Shown in pieces: positions 1 to 6,330 of a stretch of DNA of 14,225 nt. Each line of letters starts with the position of its first letter. Position 1 is the stretch's first letter. The stretch comes from JAKZSU01 sp047517485. GTDB lineage: Bacteria; Pseudomonadota; Alphaproteobacteria; UBA7887. The stretch is taken from contig JAKZSU010000168.1 in assembly GCA_047517485.1 (NCBI GenBank), forward strand, positions 1-14,225. Direction: 5' to 3'. The notes beneath the pieces were generated by a model. The model did not search any database. It was not told the origin of the DNA and saw only the letters and a program-made list of their open reading frames with translations. The position numbers and the translations under genes are program-made.

Positions 1-28
1 AGGCCAGCCTGCGTGGCGCTTGAACGCG

Positions 29-63
29 CTTTAAATAACCGGACTGCGCGATGCGCAGGCCGG
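29..63 (-). terminator. Terminator-like hairpin in repeat unit 1
   Basis: Arms 39-49 and 53-63 form an 11-bp GC-rich stem with one mismatch at A43 and a three-base loop. Read on the minus strand, the stem is followed by TTATTTAAAG, a U-rich tail, so the structure fits a rho-independent terminator for leftward transcription. It is the second of two near-identical copies met by a leftward transcript. It could instead be a processed repeat element, or one whose hairpin has another role. Confidence 0.5.
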
Positions 64-120
64 CAAGCGCGACCGCGCGCCCGAGCTTACGCGAGGCAGC
101 CTGCGTGGCGCTTGAACGCG

Positions 121-155
121 CTTTAAATAACCGGCCTGCGCGATGCGCAGGCCGG
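121..155 (-). terminator. Terminator-like hairpin in repeat unit 2
   Basis: Positions 131-141 (CCGGCCTGCGC) and 145-155 (GCGCAGGCCGG) are perfect 11-bp inverted arms around the loop GAT. On the minus strand the stem is followed by TTATTTAAAG. Stem strength plus the U-rich tail fits an intrinsic terminator for the leftward gene at 237-461, placed after the hairpin at 217-249. Confidence 0.55.
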
Positions 156-216
156 CAAGCGCGACCGCGCGCCCGAGCTGATGCGAGGCAAGTCTGCGTG
201 GCGCTTGAACGCCCTA

Positions 217-249
217 CAAACCGCGATGAGTCTTGCTCATCGCGGTTTG
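217..249 (-). terminator. 14-bp perfect hairpin overlapping the end of the small reverse gene
   Basis: Arms 217-230 (CAAACCGCGATGAG) and 236-249 (CTCATCGCGGTTTG) pair perfectly around a five-base loop (231-235). The stop codon of the reverse ORF at 237-461 lies inside this stem. There is no clear U-run after it, so it may act as an mRNA 3'-end stabiliser or a weak terminator. Its sequence is unrelated to the hairpins of the two repeat units, although the neighbouring repeat block is shared. Confidence 0.5.
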
Positions 250-461
250 GTACAAGCCGAGCGTCCACAGCGCTTGGTGCAGATCCGGAAAACCTTTCGC
301 CACGCGCCGGCGCGCTGCCGGTCTTCCGAGCGTGCGGCGCAGTCGGCCCATCGCTTGGCGACCAGCGCCGCATCCGCACCGTGCACCCGCAGCAATTTTT
401 TCGCGGTGCAAACGACATCGAGTCTTGAATCGAGATTTGGTCGAACAAGTCCAGAATTCAT
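237..461 (-). CDS. Small hypothetical protein (74 aa)
   Basis: From the ATG at 461 this reads MNSGLVRPNLDSRLDVVCTA and ends in CTKPR. A GGGA sequence lies about eight bases upstream of the ATG; an upstream in-frame start would add 14 Cys/Arg-rich residues and looks less likely. The middle part (AKKLLRVHGADAALVAKRWA, then GAWRKVFR) resembles small alphaproteobacterial hypothetical proteins with a pattern like A-LL---HG-DA---A--RAD, then G---W-RI-RA. That resemblance is from memory and not tested. The stop sits in a perfect hairpin and two further terminator-like hairpins follow, which supports a real leftward gene. The function is unknown, and the ORF could be spurious because this DNA is rich in chance ORFs. 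Confidence 0.4.
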   Translation of the reverse strand: MNSGLVRPNLDSRLDVVCTAKKLLRVHGADAALVAKRWADCAARSEDRQRAGAWRKVFRICTKRCGRSACTKPR

Positions 462-525
462 GTGCCGTTCCCGCCATGTTGCAGTGCAGCAGCGCCGACA
501 CATAAAGGGTTGCGCGCGAACCTTC

Positions 526-541
526 TGTGAACTGGTTCACA
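526..541. promoter_or_regulatory. Perfect 16-bp inverted repeat, possible operator
   Basis: TGTGAAC-TG-GTTCACA is a perfect dyad with 7-bp arms and a 2-bp spacer. It lies between the reverse small ORF (start at 461) and the forward VOC gene (start at 658), a suitable place for a regulator of one or both. A second, weaker symmetric element follows at 544-562 (GCGGAA, seven AT bases, TTCCGC) and contains TATTAT at 552-557, which could serve as a -10. No regulator gene is adjacent, so the binding protein is unknown. Confidence 0.4.
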
Positions 542-657
542 CCGCGGAAAATATTATTCCGCCATCCCAACGATTCGACCGCCGCACCAATGGCTCCTTA
601 CGACGCGACGCGGTATTTTTCCTATCGCCTTCATCGAGGCGCGAAGGAGTCACCGTC

Positions 658-1032
658 ATGAGCCATCGAAGTCGCGTTTGCGCCGTTCTCTTCGACACCG
701 AATCGGCCGCCTATTCGGCGACCGTCGCGTTTTGGGCCGGCGCCCTTGGTCGCGCGGTCCCGACCAAGCAACGGGACCGCTACACGACGCTGACCGGGCC
801 ATTGGATTATACCGTCCAAAGCGTCGAGCCGGCCGATCACGGCGTTCACATCGATTTGGAAACTGATGATGTCGATGCCGAAGTCGCCCGGCTCGCGGCG
901 CTCGGTGCGCGCCGGAAATACCAGGTCAAATCCTGGTGGGTGATGGAAGATCCCGGCGGCCATCCCTTCTGCGTCGTCCCCGTGCAAAGCAACACCTGGC
1001 CCGAGGGGGCCGTGACGTGGCCTAGCGGATAA
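658..1032 (+). CDS. VOC family (glyoxalase-like) protein
   Basis: This is a 124-aa single-domain protein of the vicinal oxygen chelate fold. The start ATG at 658 is preceded by GAAGGAGT (642-649); the long upstream extension in the same frame has no family resemblance and was left out. Residues 9-32 (AVLFDT through FWAGALG) match the first beta-alpha unit of glyoxalase_6-type domains. Residues 71-84 (DVDAEVARLAALGA) and 95-108 (VMEDPGGHPFCVVP) match the characteristic second half, with the DPxGHPF-C turn. Such proteins bind or modify small molecules, but the substrate cannot be read from sequence. It precedes the 2-HIBA operon by about 100 bases but is separated from it by the GntR-type operator, so it is probably transcribed independently. 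Confidence 0.8.
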   Translation: MSHRSRVCAVLFDTESAAYSATVAFWAGALGRAVPTKQRDRYTTLTGPLDYTVQSVEPADHGVHIDLETDDVDAEVARLAALGARRKYQVKSWWVMEDPGGHPFCVVPVQSNTWPEGAVTWPSG

Positions 1033-1064
1033 CAACAGCCGCGATGATCGGGCGCTTTTTTCGC

Positions 1065-1085
1065 ATACTGTATACAGTATACAAT
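1065..1085 (+). promoter_or_regulatory. GntR/FCD-type operator overlapping the operon promoter
   Basis: Two overlapping perfect palindromes are present: ATACTGTATACAGTAT (1065-1080) and TGTATAC-A-GTATACA (1069-1083), giving two GTATAC cores seven bases apart. FCD-group GntR regulators are known to bind short TGTATACA-like palindromes, for example the VanR-type Agrobacterium protein Atu1419 with its ATGTATACAT site. The second gene of the operon (2844-3527) encodes such a regulator. TATACAAT at 1078-1085 could be the -10 hexamer, so bound protein would block RNA polymerase. The site is AT-rich against a GC-rich background. The assignment to this particular regulator is inference. Confidence 0.75.
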
Positions 1086-1133
1086 ATGGTTTGGCCCGAG
1101 ACCTGCTTTCCGCGTCCTAAGGAGTCGCTGATC

Positions 1134-2840
1134 GTGCCACCGGCAACCGCGAACCAGTCCGTCGCCCAGTTTGTCGCGCGCGGTATCCGCGCGCTTGGCG
1201 CCGATCGGGTGTTCGGTTTGCAGGGCGGTCATATCCAACCGATCTGGGACGCGTTGGCGCAACTCGACGTCCCGGTGATCGACGCTCGCGACGAGCGCGG
1301 CGCGGTGCATATGGCGCATGCCTACGGAGAGCTGACCGGCCGGGTCGCGGTCGCCCTGGTGAGCGCCGGACCCGGGGTGACCAATACCCTGACCGCCGTC
1401 GCCAATGCCGATTGCGCGCGTGCGCCGGTGCTGGTGATCGGCGGCGCGGTACCGCGCCCCCAGGTCGGCCTGGGCGCGCTGCAGGCGCTGCCGCAAACCG
1501 ACCTGATGCGCCCGATCACGCGGTCCGCCGTGACCGCGAATGATCCCGACAGAGTCCCCGGCATGCTCGATCAAGCCTTTCGCGCCGCGCGCGGCGACGG
1601 TGGGACCCCAGGTCCGGCGTTCATTGAGTTCCCCACCGACGTGTTGCGCGCCCCGCTCGCCGCTGGGTCATTCGAAGAGGCGCGCCCTGCCGCCGTGGCG
1701 CCGCCGACCGACGCCGTGCAAGCCGCCGTCGACCTGCTGTGGTCGGCGCGGCGCCCGCTGGTGATATCCGGGCGCGGCGCCCGCGGCGCCGGCCGCGCCT
1801 TGACGAAATTGCTCGATGCCACCGGCGCCGCCTACCTCGACACCCAGGAGAGCCGCGGCCTTGTCGATGACGACCATTCCTCGACTGTCGGCGCGGTGCG
1901 CGCCCAAGCGATGCGCGATGCCGACTTGGTGCTCACCGTCGGCCGCCGCCTCGATTTTCAGCTCGGTTACGGCTCGCCGGCGGTTTTTCCCAAAGCGCGC
2001 TTTGTCCGGATCGGGGCATCCCCCGATGAGCTCAATGACAACCGTCGCGGCGACGTCGAAATTCATGCCGACCCGGCGCTTGCCCTCGATGCCATCTGCG
2101 CCGCCGCCGCCAATCGCGCGCCCGCCACCGACGCGGCGTGGGTCGACGGTCTGCGCGCCGAGCATTGCTCGCGCGGCGCCAAGCTCGCCGCCACCATGGC
2201 CGCGGCGGCGGCTGGCGCCGACGGCTATATGCATCCCTACCGTATGCTCGACGCAATTCGGAAGGTGATCGACGACGACACAGTCGTCATCGCCGACGGC
2301 GGCGATATTCTCAGCTTCGCGCGCATCGCCTTGCCGGCCTCGACCTATCTCGATCCCGGCGTGCTCGGCTGTCTCGGGGTTGGCGTACCGTTCGCGGTCG
2401 CCGCCGCGTTGGCGCGACCCGGCGCCAAAATCATCTCGATCAACGGCGACGGCGCGTTCGGCTTTAACGCCCTCGAGCTCGACACCGCGCTGCGCCATGA
2501 CGCCCGCGCGGTCTTCATCGTCGCCAACAATGGCGCGTGGAACATCGAGGCGCACGACCAGCAAGTCAATTGGCAGGGCCGGCTTAACGGCTCGCTGCTG
2601 CGGCGTTCCGACTACGCCATGGTCGCGCGTGGCCTCGGCCTCGCCGCCGAACGGATCGACGATCCATCGGATCTCCCCGCCGCGCTCGAACGTGCGTTCG
2701 ACAGCGCGCCGGCGTTGCTCGATGTCCTGGTCACCCGCGACGCGGTCTCGCCCGACGGCAAGTCCGGCCTTGCCGCGGTGCCCAATCTCCAGCCGCTGGC
2801 CAGCTGGGACGCCGCCGAACGTGCGTTGCGAGAGGCCTAG
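1134..2840 (+). CDS. Thiamine-diphosphate 2-hydroxyacyl-CoA lyase-like enzyme
   Basis: This 568-aa protein of the thiamine-diphosphate (ThDP) acetolactate synthase/oxalyl-CoA decarboxylase superfamily starts at GTG 1134, nine bases after TAAGGAG (1118-1124). ATGs at 1044 and 1086 are in frame but would put the operator inside the gene. The N-terminal Pyr domain (about 8-170) has GLQGGHIQPIWD (28-39) and the conserved glutamate E54 in ARDERGAVHMA. The central domain runs about 190-325. The C-terminal PP domain has the ThDP motif GDG (438-440) through NN (465-466), with GDGAFGFNALELDTA. A C-terminal tail (about 536-568) could form the CoA lid known in hydroxyacyl-CoA lyases. Being first in an operon with a 2-HIBA-CoA ligase, it most likely cleaves 2-hydroxyisobutyryl-CoA to acetone and formyl-CoA, as described for the Actinomycetospora lyase. 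Acetolactate synthase is less likely: there is no small subunit or ilv gene. The fold is certain; the substrate is inferred. Confidence 0.82.
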   Translation: MPPATANQSVAQFVARGIRALGADRVFGLQGGHIQPIWDALAQLDVPVIDARDERGAVHMAHAYGELTGRVAVALVSAGPGVTNTLTAVANADCARAPVLVIGGAVPRPQVGLGALQALPQTDLMRPITRSAVTANDPDRVPGMLDQAFRAARGDGGTPGPAFIEFPTDVLRAPLAAGSFEEARPAAVAPPTDAVQAAVDLLWSARRPLVISGRGARGAGRALTKLLDATGAAYLDTQESRGLVDDDHSSTVGAVRAQAMRDADLVLTVGRRLDFQLGYGSPAVFPKARFVRIGASPDELNDNRRGDVEIHADPALALDAICAAAANRAPATDAAWVDGLRAEHCSRGAKLAATMAAAAAGADGYMHPYRMLDAIRKVIDDDTVVIADGGDILSFARIALPASTYLDPGVLGCLGVGVPFAVAAALARPGAKIISINGDGAFGFNALELDTALRHDARAVFIVANNGAWNIEAHDQQVNWQGRLNGSLLRRSDYAMVARGLGLAAERIDDPSDLPAALERAFDSAPALLDVLVTRDAVSPDGKSGLAAVPNLQPLASWDAAERALREA

Positions 2841-2843
2841 GCG

Positions 2844-3527
2844 ATGCGTGCACTCGCCAGCCAACCCGGTCTCGTCGAACAGGTCTATGCCGCCGTCCTC
2901 GATGCCATATGCGATGGCCAATTGGCCCCGCGCCAACGCCTGACCCAGGAAGAAATCGCCCGCGATCTCGATGTCTCGCGCCAGCCCGTCGGCCAGGCCC
3001 TGAGCCTGCTCAAGGCGCAAGGCTTCGTCTGCGACACCGGGCGGCGCGGCCTGATGGTGGCGCCGATCGCCGCCGATTTCGTCCGCCATCATTACGAGTA
3101 TCGTGGCGCCGTCGATTCCCTCGCCGCCGGCCTCGCCGCCGGCGGGCGGACCGAATCCGAACTCGACCGTGCCCGCCAAATTCTGGCCCAAGGTCGCGCC
3201 GCCGTCGCGGCCGGCTCGGCCGGTGCTCTGATCGCCGCCGATAGCGCGTTTCATCGCTGGGTTTATGAGACCGCCGGCAATCCGATCGTCATCGACGCGA
3301 TGGATCAGCAGTGGAACCACACCCGTCGCGCGATGAGCGCGGTGGTCGAGATGAGCGGCGATTGGCCGGCGCGGATCTGGGCCGAACACACCGCGATCGT
3401 TGCCGCGATCGAGGCCGGTGATGCCGCCGCCGCCCGCGCTCGCGCGCGCGCGCATACCCACAACGCGGCCGAGGCCTTGATCGAGACATTGGAGACCGTC
3501 ACCCAAAACGGAGGGCCTTATGACTGA
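2844..3527 (+). CDS. GntR-family transcriptional regulator, FCD domain
   Basis: This 227-aa regulator has an N-terminal winged helix-turn-helix (about 10-74; LTQEEIARDLDVSRQPVGQA at 33-52 is the recognition helix region) and a C-terminal FCD effector domain (about 78-215). Candidate metal/effector ligands of FCD proteins are present as D133, H137 (ADSAFH), H182 (AEHTAI) and H204. The start ATG is three bases after the stop of the lyase gene, with AGAGG at 2831-2835, and its end overlaps hcmB by eight bases, so it is co-transcribed. It probably autoregulates the operon through the TGTATAC palindromes at 1065-1083. The likely effector is 2-HIBA or its CoA ester, which is inference from context. 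Confidence 0.92.
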   Translation: MRALASQPGLVEQVYAAVLDAICDGQLAPRQRLTQEEIARDLDVSRQPVGQALSLLKAQGFVCDTGRRGLMVAPIAADFVRHHYEYRGAVDSLAAGLAAGGRTESELDRARQILAQGRAAVAAGSAGALIAADSAFHRWVYETAGNPIVIDAMDQQWNHTRRAMSAVVEMSGDWPARIWAEHTAIVAAIEAGDAAAARARARAHTHNAAEALIETLETVTQNGGPYD

Positions 3528-3945
3528 ACCCGCCGAGGACCGCGCGATGATTCGCGTCCTCATCGCCAAGGTCGGCCTCGACGGCCACGATCGCGGCGTC
3601 AAGATCGTCGCCCGGTGTCTCCGCGATGCCGGTATGGACGTGATCTATACCGGCCTCCACCGCACTCCCGACGAGGTCGTCGATGCCGCGGTCCAGGAAG
3701 ACGTCGATGTGCTCGGCATCAGCCTACTGTCGGGCGCGCACATGACGATCTTTCCGCGCGTGCTCGAGCTGCTGCGCGGCGCCGGCGCCAACGACATTCT
3801 GCTGCTCGGCGGCGGGGTGATGGCCGACGAGGACGTTACGGCGTTGAAACAAATGGGTGTCGCCGAAATCCTACTCCAGGACACCCCGCCCGAGACCATC
3901 GTCGCCACCGTCCGCGCCCTGGTCGCCGACCGCGGGCCGCGCTGA
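3520..3945 (+). CDS. hcmB: 2-hydroxyisobutyryl-CoA mutase small (B12-binding) subunit
   Basis: This 141-aa protein is a stand-alone cobalamin-binding domain. It shows the base-off/His-on motif as KVGLDGHDRG, with axial ligand H23 in D21-x-H23-x-x-G26, followed by the S-x-L segment GISLLSG and the GG segment LLLGGGVM. Its size fits the small subunits of heterodimeric acyl-CoA mutases (HcmB, IcmB), not the fused C-terminal domain of methylmalonyl-CoA mutase. The ATG at 3520 follows CGGAGGG (3509-3515) and overlaps the gntR stop; its own stop TGA shares a base with the next ATG (TGATG). It pairs with HcmA, encoded two genes downstream, to isomerise 2-hydroxyisobutyryl-CoA to (S)-3-hydroxybutyryl-CoA. 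The B12-domain call is certain; the HcmB name rests on the partner subunit. Confidence 0.92.
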   Translation: MTEPAEDRAMIRVLIAKVGLDGHDRGVKIVARCLRDAGMDVIYTGLHRTPDEVVDAAVQEDVDVLGISLLSGAHMTIFPRVLELLRGAGANDILLLGGGVMADEDVTALKQMGVAEILLQDTPPETIVATVRALVADRGPR

Positions 3946-5378
3946 TGGAAGCCTGGTCGTTTCCGGCGCGGTACGATGCCACCTACCTGCCGTCCGCCGA
4001 CAGCCGCTACTGGTTTCCCAGGCGCGAAACCATGGACCCGGGCGCCCGCGACGCCGCCATCGTCGCGCGCTTGCGCGAAGTCATGCGGTACGCCTGGGAC
4101 CACGCGCCGTTCTATCGCCGCAAGTGGAATGACGCCGGCATCCACCCCGACCACATCACCTCGCTCGAAGCGTTCGAAAAAGTCCCGATGGTCACCAAGC
4201 AGGAGCTCCGTGAGTCCCAGGCCGCGCACCCGCCGTTCGGCGATTATCTGGCGATCCCCGAAACCGAGATCCACCATATCCACGGCACCTCCGGCACCAC
4301 CGGCCGGCCCACCGCGTTCGGAGTCGGCCGCGCCGACTGGCCGGTGATCGCCGACAATCACGCGCGCATCCTGTGGGCGATGGGGGTGCGCCCCGGCGAC
4401 CGGCTGTTCATCGCCGCGATCTTCTCGCTCTATCTCGGCTCGTGGGGCGCCATGCTCGGGGCCGAGCGCCTCGGCTGCCAGGTGTTTCCCTTCGGCGCCG
4501 GCGCCGGCGGGATGACCGCGCGCGCCGCCTCGTGGTTGGCGGCGATGAAGGCGGATGCGTTCTACGGCACCCCGTCGTACGCCCTCCATCTCGCCGAGGT
4601 GGCGCGCGACGAGGGCTACGATCCGCGCGACTTCGGCCTCCGGGTGATGTTCTTTTCCGGCGAGCCCGGCGCCTCGATCCCCGGTATCCGCCGCCGTTTG
4701 CAAGAAGCCTACGGCGCCGAAATATTCGACTGCGGCACGATGGCCGAAATGACCCCCTTCATGAGCGCCGCCGGCACCGCCCAATCCCCCACCGGCATGC
4801 TGCTCTGGCAGGACATGGTCTATCACGAGGTCTGTAACCCCGGCCGCTTCACCCGCGTGCCCTACGGCCAACAAGGCACCCCCGTCTACACCCACCTCGA
4901 GCGCACCTCGCAGCCGATGATCCGCCTCGCCTCGGGCGATCTCACCCACTGGGTCGACGGCCCGGCGCCCTGCGGGCGCACTTACCCGTCTTTGCCCGAC
5001 GGGGTCTATGGCCGCATCGACGACATGTTCCAGGTGCGCGGCGAGAACATCTATCCCTCCGAGATCGACAAGGTGCTCAACACCCTCGACGGCTATGGCG
5101 GCGAGCACCGCATCGTCATCACCCGCGCCAGCGCGATGGACGAACTCATGGTCCGCGTCGAAATAACCGAGGGCCTGGCGGCCCGGGCGGGAGAAGAGGG
5201 GTTTCGTGTTGGCTGCGCCGCGAACTTGACCAAAATGCTCGGCGTTCGCGCCGGGGTCGAGGTGGTGCCCCCCGGCACCTTCCCGCGCACCGATTTCAAG
5301 GCCCGCCGCGTCATCGACGACCGCGACCTCTTCCGCGGCATGGCGGCCGCGCTCGAATCAGGTCGCGGCGATGTCTGA
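3945..5378 (+). CDS. hcl: 2-hydroxyisobutyrate-CoA ligase (AMP-forming, PaaK-like)
   Basis: This 477-aa enzyme of the adenylate-forming superfamily is closest in style to phenylacetate-CoA ligases. Visible motifs are the phosphate-binding loop HGTSGTTGRPT (113-123), an SGEPG segment (238-242), YGRIDDMFQVRGENIYPSEI (355-374) covering the hinge and ENIYP signature, and the C-terminal catalytic lysine K452 in RTDFKARR. The start ATG overlaps the hcmB stop as TGATG with no strong Shine-Dalgarno, suggesting translational coupling. A much longer reading frame opens at 3615 but overlaps hcmB and is Arg-rich nonsense there. Ligases of this type lie beside the mutase genes in 2-HIBA degraders, so activation of 2-HIBA to its CoA thioester is the best call. 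A related branched hydroxy acid is the alternative. Confidence 0.87.
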   Translation: MEAWSFPARYDATYLPSADSRYWFPRRETMDPGARDAAIVARLREVMRYAWDHAPFYRRKWNDAGIHPDHITSLEAFEKVPMVTKQELRESQAAHPPFGDYLAIPETEIHHIHGTSGTTGRPTAFGVGRADWPVIADNHARILWAMGVRPGDRLFIAAIFSLYLGSWGAMLGAERLGCQVFPFGAGAGGMTARAASWLAAMKADAFYGTPSYALHLAEVARDEGYDPRDFGLRVMFFSGEPGASIPGIRRRLQEAYGAEIFDCGTMAEMTPFMSAAGTAQSPTGMLLWQDMVYHEVCNPGRFTRVPYGQQGTPVYTHLERTSQPMIRLASGDLTHWVDGPAPCGRTYPSLPDGVYGRIDDMFQVRGENIYPSEIDKVLNTLDGYGGEHRIVITRASAMDELMVRVEITEGLAARAGEEGFRVGCAANLTKMLGVRAGVEVVPPGTFPRTDFKARRVIDDRDLFRGMAAALESGRGDV

Positions 5379-6330
5379 GCCGGTGCCTTCTAAGTCGTTT
5401 ATTGCCGGCGTTCTCGCCGGCGAGACCCGCGCGGTGGCGCGGATGATGACCCGCGCCGAGGCCGCCCATGACGAGTGCCGCGCCGCGATGGCCGAGATCT
5501 ACCGCCATACCGGGCGCGCCCATATCGTCGGCATCACCGGCGTGCCCGGCTCCGGCAAGTCGACCCTGGTCACCGCGCTGGCCAAGGCGATCCGCGAGTC
5601 CGGCCGCACCCTCGGTGTAATCGCCATCGATCCGTCGAGCCCGTTCTCCGGCGGCGCTATCCTCGGCGACCGCATCCGCATGGGCGCGCTCGTCGGCGAT
5701 CCCGGCGTTTTTATCCGCAGCATGGCCTCGCGCGGCGCCTTGGGCGGCCTCGCCCGCGCCGCGCTCGACGCCGTCGATCTGCTCGACGCCGCCGGCTTCG
5801 ACATGGTGGTGATCGAGACTGTCGGCGTCGGCCAGGACGAAGTCGACATCGTCCGTGTCGCCGATACCACTGTCGTCGTGTCTGCCCCCGGCCTCGGCGA
5901 CGACATCCAGGCGATCAAGGCCGGGGTGTTGGAGATCGCCGATCTCCACGTCGTCAGCAAGGCCGACCGCGCCGACGCCAACAAGACCATTACCGAACTC
6001 AAACAAATGCTCATGCTCGGACTGGTGCATGGCGCCGCCCGCTGGGCGGTCCCGGTAGTGGCGACCAGCGCCGAAACCGGGCAAGGCATCGCCGATCTGC
6101 TCGCCGGCATCGATCGCCATCGCACCCATCTCATCGACGACGACGAACTTGCGCAACGGCGACGCCGCAGCGCCGAGGCGAGGACTCTCAAAATCGCCGA
6201 GGATATAGTGCGCCGACGCTATGCCGCCCGCGCCGACGATGACTTGATCGATCGCGTCACCGCGCGCACCCTCGACCCCCATGGCGCCGCGCACCACCTG
6301 CTCGACACCCTCAATTCGGAGGCGAAATGA
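5371..6330 (+). CDS. meaH: MeaB/ArgK-type GTPase chaperone of the acyl-CoA mutase
   Basis: This 319-aa G3E-family GTPase guards B12-dependent acyl-CoA mutases, gating adenosylcobalamin loading and reactivation. Motifs are the P-loop GVPGSGKST (57-65), the family signature DPSSPFSGGAILGDRIRM (87-104), the ETVGVGQ segment (149-155) and a base-specificity motif read as SKAD (196-199) instead of the usual NKAD. The C-terminal dimerisation helices (about 255-319) are present, so length is normal for the family. The ATG overlaps the ligase gene by eight bases and its TGA overlaps the hcmA ATG, so it is made in step with both. The MeaH name follows its position with hcmA and hcmB. Confidence 0.9.
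   Translation: MSEPVPSKSFIAGVLAGETRAVARMMTRAEAAHDECRAAMAEIYRHTGRAHIVGITGVPGSGKSTLVTALAKAIRESGRTLGVIAIDPSSPFSGGAILGDRIRMGALVGDPGVFIRSMASRGALGGLARAALDAVDLLDAAGFDMVVIETVGVGQDEVDIVRVADTTVVVSAPGLGDDIQAIKAGVLEIADLHVVSKADRADANKTITELKQMLMLGLVHGAARWAVPVVATSAETGQGIADLLAGIDRHRTHLIDDDELAQRRRRSAEARTLKIAEDIVRRRYAARADDDLIDRVTARTLDPHGAAHHLLDTLNSEAK

Larger units (their letters stand above)
5..212. repeat. 92-bp tandem repeat, two full units plus a partial third
   Basis: The stretch beginning AGCCTGCGTGGCGCTTGAAC at 6 recurs at 98, a period of 92 bases, and the two units are nearly identical. One difference is A43 versus C135, which restores perfect symmetry to the hairpin in unit two. A third, partial unit starts near 186 and keeps the block GCGTGGCGCTTGAACGC, but then diverges into an unrelated hairpin (217-249). 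Each unit therefore has a constant block beside a stem-loop. No convincing protein is encoded: all frames give Arg/Ala-rich shadow peptides. It looks like an intergenic repeat family, but only the right end of the array may be visible because the window starts inside it. Confidence 0.85.

Noticed and set aside
1..212. CRISPR array
   Set aside because: The unit is 92 bp with no spacer variation, only two full copies, and no cas genes.
181..657. N-terminal extension of the VOC protein
   Set aside because: No similarity upstream of 658, and a good ribosome-binding site marks the internal ATG.
1040..1061. T-run at 1056-1061 as a terminator for the VOC gene
   Set aside because: No convincing stem precedes the T-run (only about three base pairs).
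1033..1133. Cobalamin riboswitch before the operon
   Set aside because: The leader is too short and shows no B12-box-like sequence; the palindromic operator explains this region better.
1134..2840. Biosynthetic acetolactate synthase
   Set aside because: No regulatory subunit or branched-chain amino acid genes nearby; the operon context is acyl-CoA metabolism. Not excluded by fold alone.
1668..3602. Long reverse ORF of 644 codons opposite the lyase and gntR genes
   Set aside because: Gly/Arg/Asp-rich shadow of GC-rich coding DNA; the forward frames show clear ThDP-enzyme and GntR motifs.
3645..5108. Reverse ORF of 487 codons opposite hcmB and hcl
   Set aside because: No family motifs; it is antisense to two well-supported genes.
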